Below, piece after piece: positions 4,674 through 6,126 of a DNA stretch of 6,126 nucleotides; position 1 is the stretch's first letter; the number at the start of each line of letters is the position of its first letter. Source of the DNA: Candidatus Nanohalarchaeota archaeon (lineage in GTDB: Archaea; EX4484-52; B79-G9); assembly GCA_003660865.1 (NCBI GenBank), contig QMVA01000092.1:1-6126 (forward strand). Direction: 5' to 3'. The notes under the pieces were generated by a model. That model was not told the DNA's origin, made no database searches, and saw only the letters and a list, made by a program, of their open reading frames with translations. The translations under genes were made by a program, and so were the position numbers.

Positions 4674-6047
4674 ATGTCAGGTATGAAGCAGGTTTTTGAT
4701 GAGGTTATCAGGAAGGTTAAGCCGAACATGGCGGAAGTGCAGGTGTCTTTTGAGCTGTTTTCGCGCATAGCGTCTTTTGTCAAAGATGAGTATGGGCTTT
4801 CGGCTAAGCTTATGGGATCTGTCGCCAAGGATACTTTTCTAACTGGTGATAAGGATCTGGATATTTTTGTGTTTTTTCCTGTGTCTGTTTCGCGCGAGGA
4901 TCTTGAGCGCAAGGGGCTTGAGATCGGGAAGGCGGTTTTTGAGAAGTTCGGGTGCAGGGATTATGTTGTTTCGTATGCTGAGCATCCTTATACTAAGGGA
5001 GTAATTGATAGGTATGAGGTTGAGGTTGTGCCTGCGTATAGTATCAGGAGCACGAAGAATCTTAGGAGTGCTGTTGACAGGACGCCTTTTCATACTAAGT
5101 ATGTTCTTTCTAATCTTAAGAGGAATGATGAGGTTCGTGTGCTTAAGAAGTTTTTGAAGGGGATTGGATGTTATGGGTCTGATCTTAAGACTGAGGGGTT
5201 TTCAGGGTATCTGTGCGAGATTTTGGTTATTCATTATGGTAGTTTTTTGAAGGTTATTGAGGGGGCGCAGGATTGGAAGTACCAGCAGATTATTGATGCT
5301 TCGGGGTTTTATTCTTCGCGCAGTTATAAGACGGTTGCGAGGATGTTTAAGGACCAGCCGCTGATTGTTGTTGATCCTGTTGATAAAAACAGGAATGTTG
5401 CTGCTGTGCTTTCGCTTCAGAAGTTGTCGCGGTTTATTGTGTGTGCGAGGAAGTTTTCTGTGAAGCCGGAGCTTAAGTATTTTTTTCCACGGAAGAGGAG
5501 GATTGATGGTCTTTCGATTGTCAGGGCGTATGAGGATAAGGGGGTTCGGATTTATGCTGTTGTTTTTGAGAGGCCCGCGGATGTTATTGAGGATGTTTTG
5601 TACCCACAGCTTCGTAAGATGCTTTTGAATTTTGTGGGGTTTCTCGGGCGTAATGATTTTGTGTGCGTTGATTCGTGGGTGTTTGGTGATGATGAGTGCG
5701 GGGTTGGGTTTAAGGTTGCGAATGTGAATGTTTCCAAGTATAAGGTTGTTTGCGGGCCTTCTGTTTTTAACCAGGTCAAGCATCAGGAGGGGTTCATTAA
5801 GATGCATAAGAACAGGAAGGTGTGGCTTAAGGATGACCGGTATGTGGCTGAGGTTGAGCGGGAGTGTCTTTTGATTGATGATTGTGTCAAGTTGTTTTTC
5901 GGGGGGAGTAAGGATGATGTTAAGGGGCGCGGTGTGCCTGCAAATATTGCGGATGGGATTTGTGCTGGGTTTCGGGTTCTTAAGGGGAAGCAGGTTTTGA
6001 AGGTTAAGTCGCGTGAGTTCTGGGATGGAGTTGAGAACAGAATTTAA
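4674..6047 (+). CDS. cca: CCA-adding enzyme, archaeal class I tRNA nucleotidyltransferase
   Basis: It adds or repairs the 3'-terminal CCA of tRNA from CTP and ATP without a nucleic acid template. The 457-residue product has the usual archaeal length. Seen: the nucleotidyltransferase motif LMGSVAKDTFLTGDKDLDIF (46-65) with Gly48-Ser49 and the metal-binding Asp61 and Asp63; AEHPYTKG (102-109); VEVVPAY (116-122); the family-typical SAVDRTPFH (132-140); and the helical stretch VRVLKKFLKGIGCYGSDLKT (154-173) followed by EGFSGYLCE. The third catalytic carboxylate, usually Asp in a VDxVP context, is Glu117 here. The start at ATG 4674 is preferred because GGTGA (4664-4668) lies 5 nt upstream; GTG 4665 lies inside that SD, and ATG 4683 is the leaderless alternative. 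Lys codons are 43 AAG to 2 AAA. It is followed after 8 nt by another probable tRNA-modification gene, suggesting a tRNA-maturation operon. Confidence 0.96.
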   Translation: MSGMKQVFDEVIRKVKPNMAEVQVSFELFSRIASFVKDEYGLSAKLMGSVAKDTFLTGDKDLDIFVFFPVSVSREDLERKGLEIGKAVFEKFGCRDYVVSYAEHPYTKGVIDRYEVEVVPAYSIRSTKNLRSAVDRTPFHTKYVLSNLKRNDEVRVLKKFLKGIGCYGSDLKTEGFSGYLCEILVIHYGSFLKVIEGAQDWKYQQIIDASGFYSSRSYKTVARMFKDQPLIVVDPVDKNRNVAAVLSLQKLSRFIVCARKFSVKPELKYFFPRKRRIDGLSIVRAYEDKGVRIYAVVFERPADVIEDVLYPQLRKMLLNFVGFLGRNDFVCVDSWVFGDDECGVGFKVANVNVSKYKVVCGPSVFNQVKHQEGFIKMHKNRKVWLKDDRYVAEVERECLLIDDCVKLFFGGSKDDVKGRGVPANIADGICAGFRVLKGKQVLKVKSREFWDGVENRI

Positions 6048-6055
6048 AATAGTTG

Positions 6056-6126
6056 ATGATATTGAAGTTTGTTTGTGTGCTTTCTGGTGAATGTGTTGAG
6101 TTGTCTCTTGCTGAGCTTCGCGCTTA
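6056..6126 (+). CDS. N-terminus of a possible THUMP/Trm-G10-like tRNA methyltransferase (partial)
   Basis: This ORF runs off the window after 23 complete codons. The fragment, with KFVCVLSGE followed by LSLAELRA, resembles the beginning of archaeal Trm-G10 enzymes, which often start with a strand ending in LSGE and then an L..AE..A helix. Those THUMP-domain methyltransferases form N2-methyl- or dimethylguanosine at tRNA position 10. The match is to a short pattern only. ATG 6056 is 8 nt after the cca stop, and TTG 6062 is an alternative start; neither has a good SD, so translation may be coupled to cca. The adjacency to cca fits a tRNA maturation operon. Another gene often next to archaeal cca, thpR (2'-5' RNA ligase), fits the fragment less well. 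Confidence 0.5.
   Translation, partial: MILKFVCVLSGECVELSLAELRA

Noticed and set aside
5202..5807. 201-codon minus-strand ORF opposite cca
   Set aside because: It is a shadow of the strongly biased cca codons; its Asn/Leu/Pro/Ile-rich translation is not protein-like.

Overview
The window reads as archaeal chromosome. It encodes an archaeal/eukaryotic-type ribosomal protein S3Ae, an archaeal (class I) CCA-adding enzyme and an archaeal RecJ/GAN-like DHH phosphoesterase. TATA-type promoter boxes lie in the gaps, and starts are preceded by GGTG-type Shine-Dalgarno (SD) sequences. The lineage cannot be fixed from the sequence; a DPANN-type or other uncultivated euryarchaeal genome would fit. All genes are on the + strand. 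The coding strand of the housekeeping genes is rich in G and T and poor in C.

Layout: (1) 48-332, a small four-helix membrane protein of unknown function. (2) 333-523, a short region with a doubtful 60-codon ORF and TATA-like boxes. (3) 524-1888, the DHH/DHHA1 phosphoesterase, starting at TTG. (4) 1968-2468, an unrecognised cysteine-containing 166-aa protein with its own promoter and a 25-bp dyad just upstream of the TATA box. (5) 2513-3239, promoter, structured leader and gene for S3Ae; its best start is a non-canonical ATC at 2640. (6) 3240-3445, T-tract terminator and a new promoter. (7) 3446-4615, a radical SAM protein with a SPASM/twitch-like C-terminus. (8) 4674-6047, CCA tRNA nucleotidyltransferase. 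(9) 6056 to the edge, the first 23 codons of what may be a THUMP-type tRNA methyltransferase (Trm-G10-like).

The core genes belong to translation and replication: S3Ae, a replisome-associated nuclease and tRNA 3'-end maturation. In many archaea the recJ/GAN gene and rps3ae are close neighbours. Here the two unrecognised or accessory genes (166 aa and radical SAM) sit between core genes and use strikingly different codons. Lys is AAG in 33/37, 19/21 and 43/45 cases in DHH, S3Ae (counted from 2685) and Cca, but in only 3/14 and 8/26 in the two accessory genes. They look like separately acquired single-gene cargo with private promoters inside a housekeeping cluster. Whether they work together is unknown.
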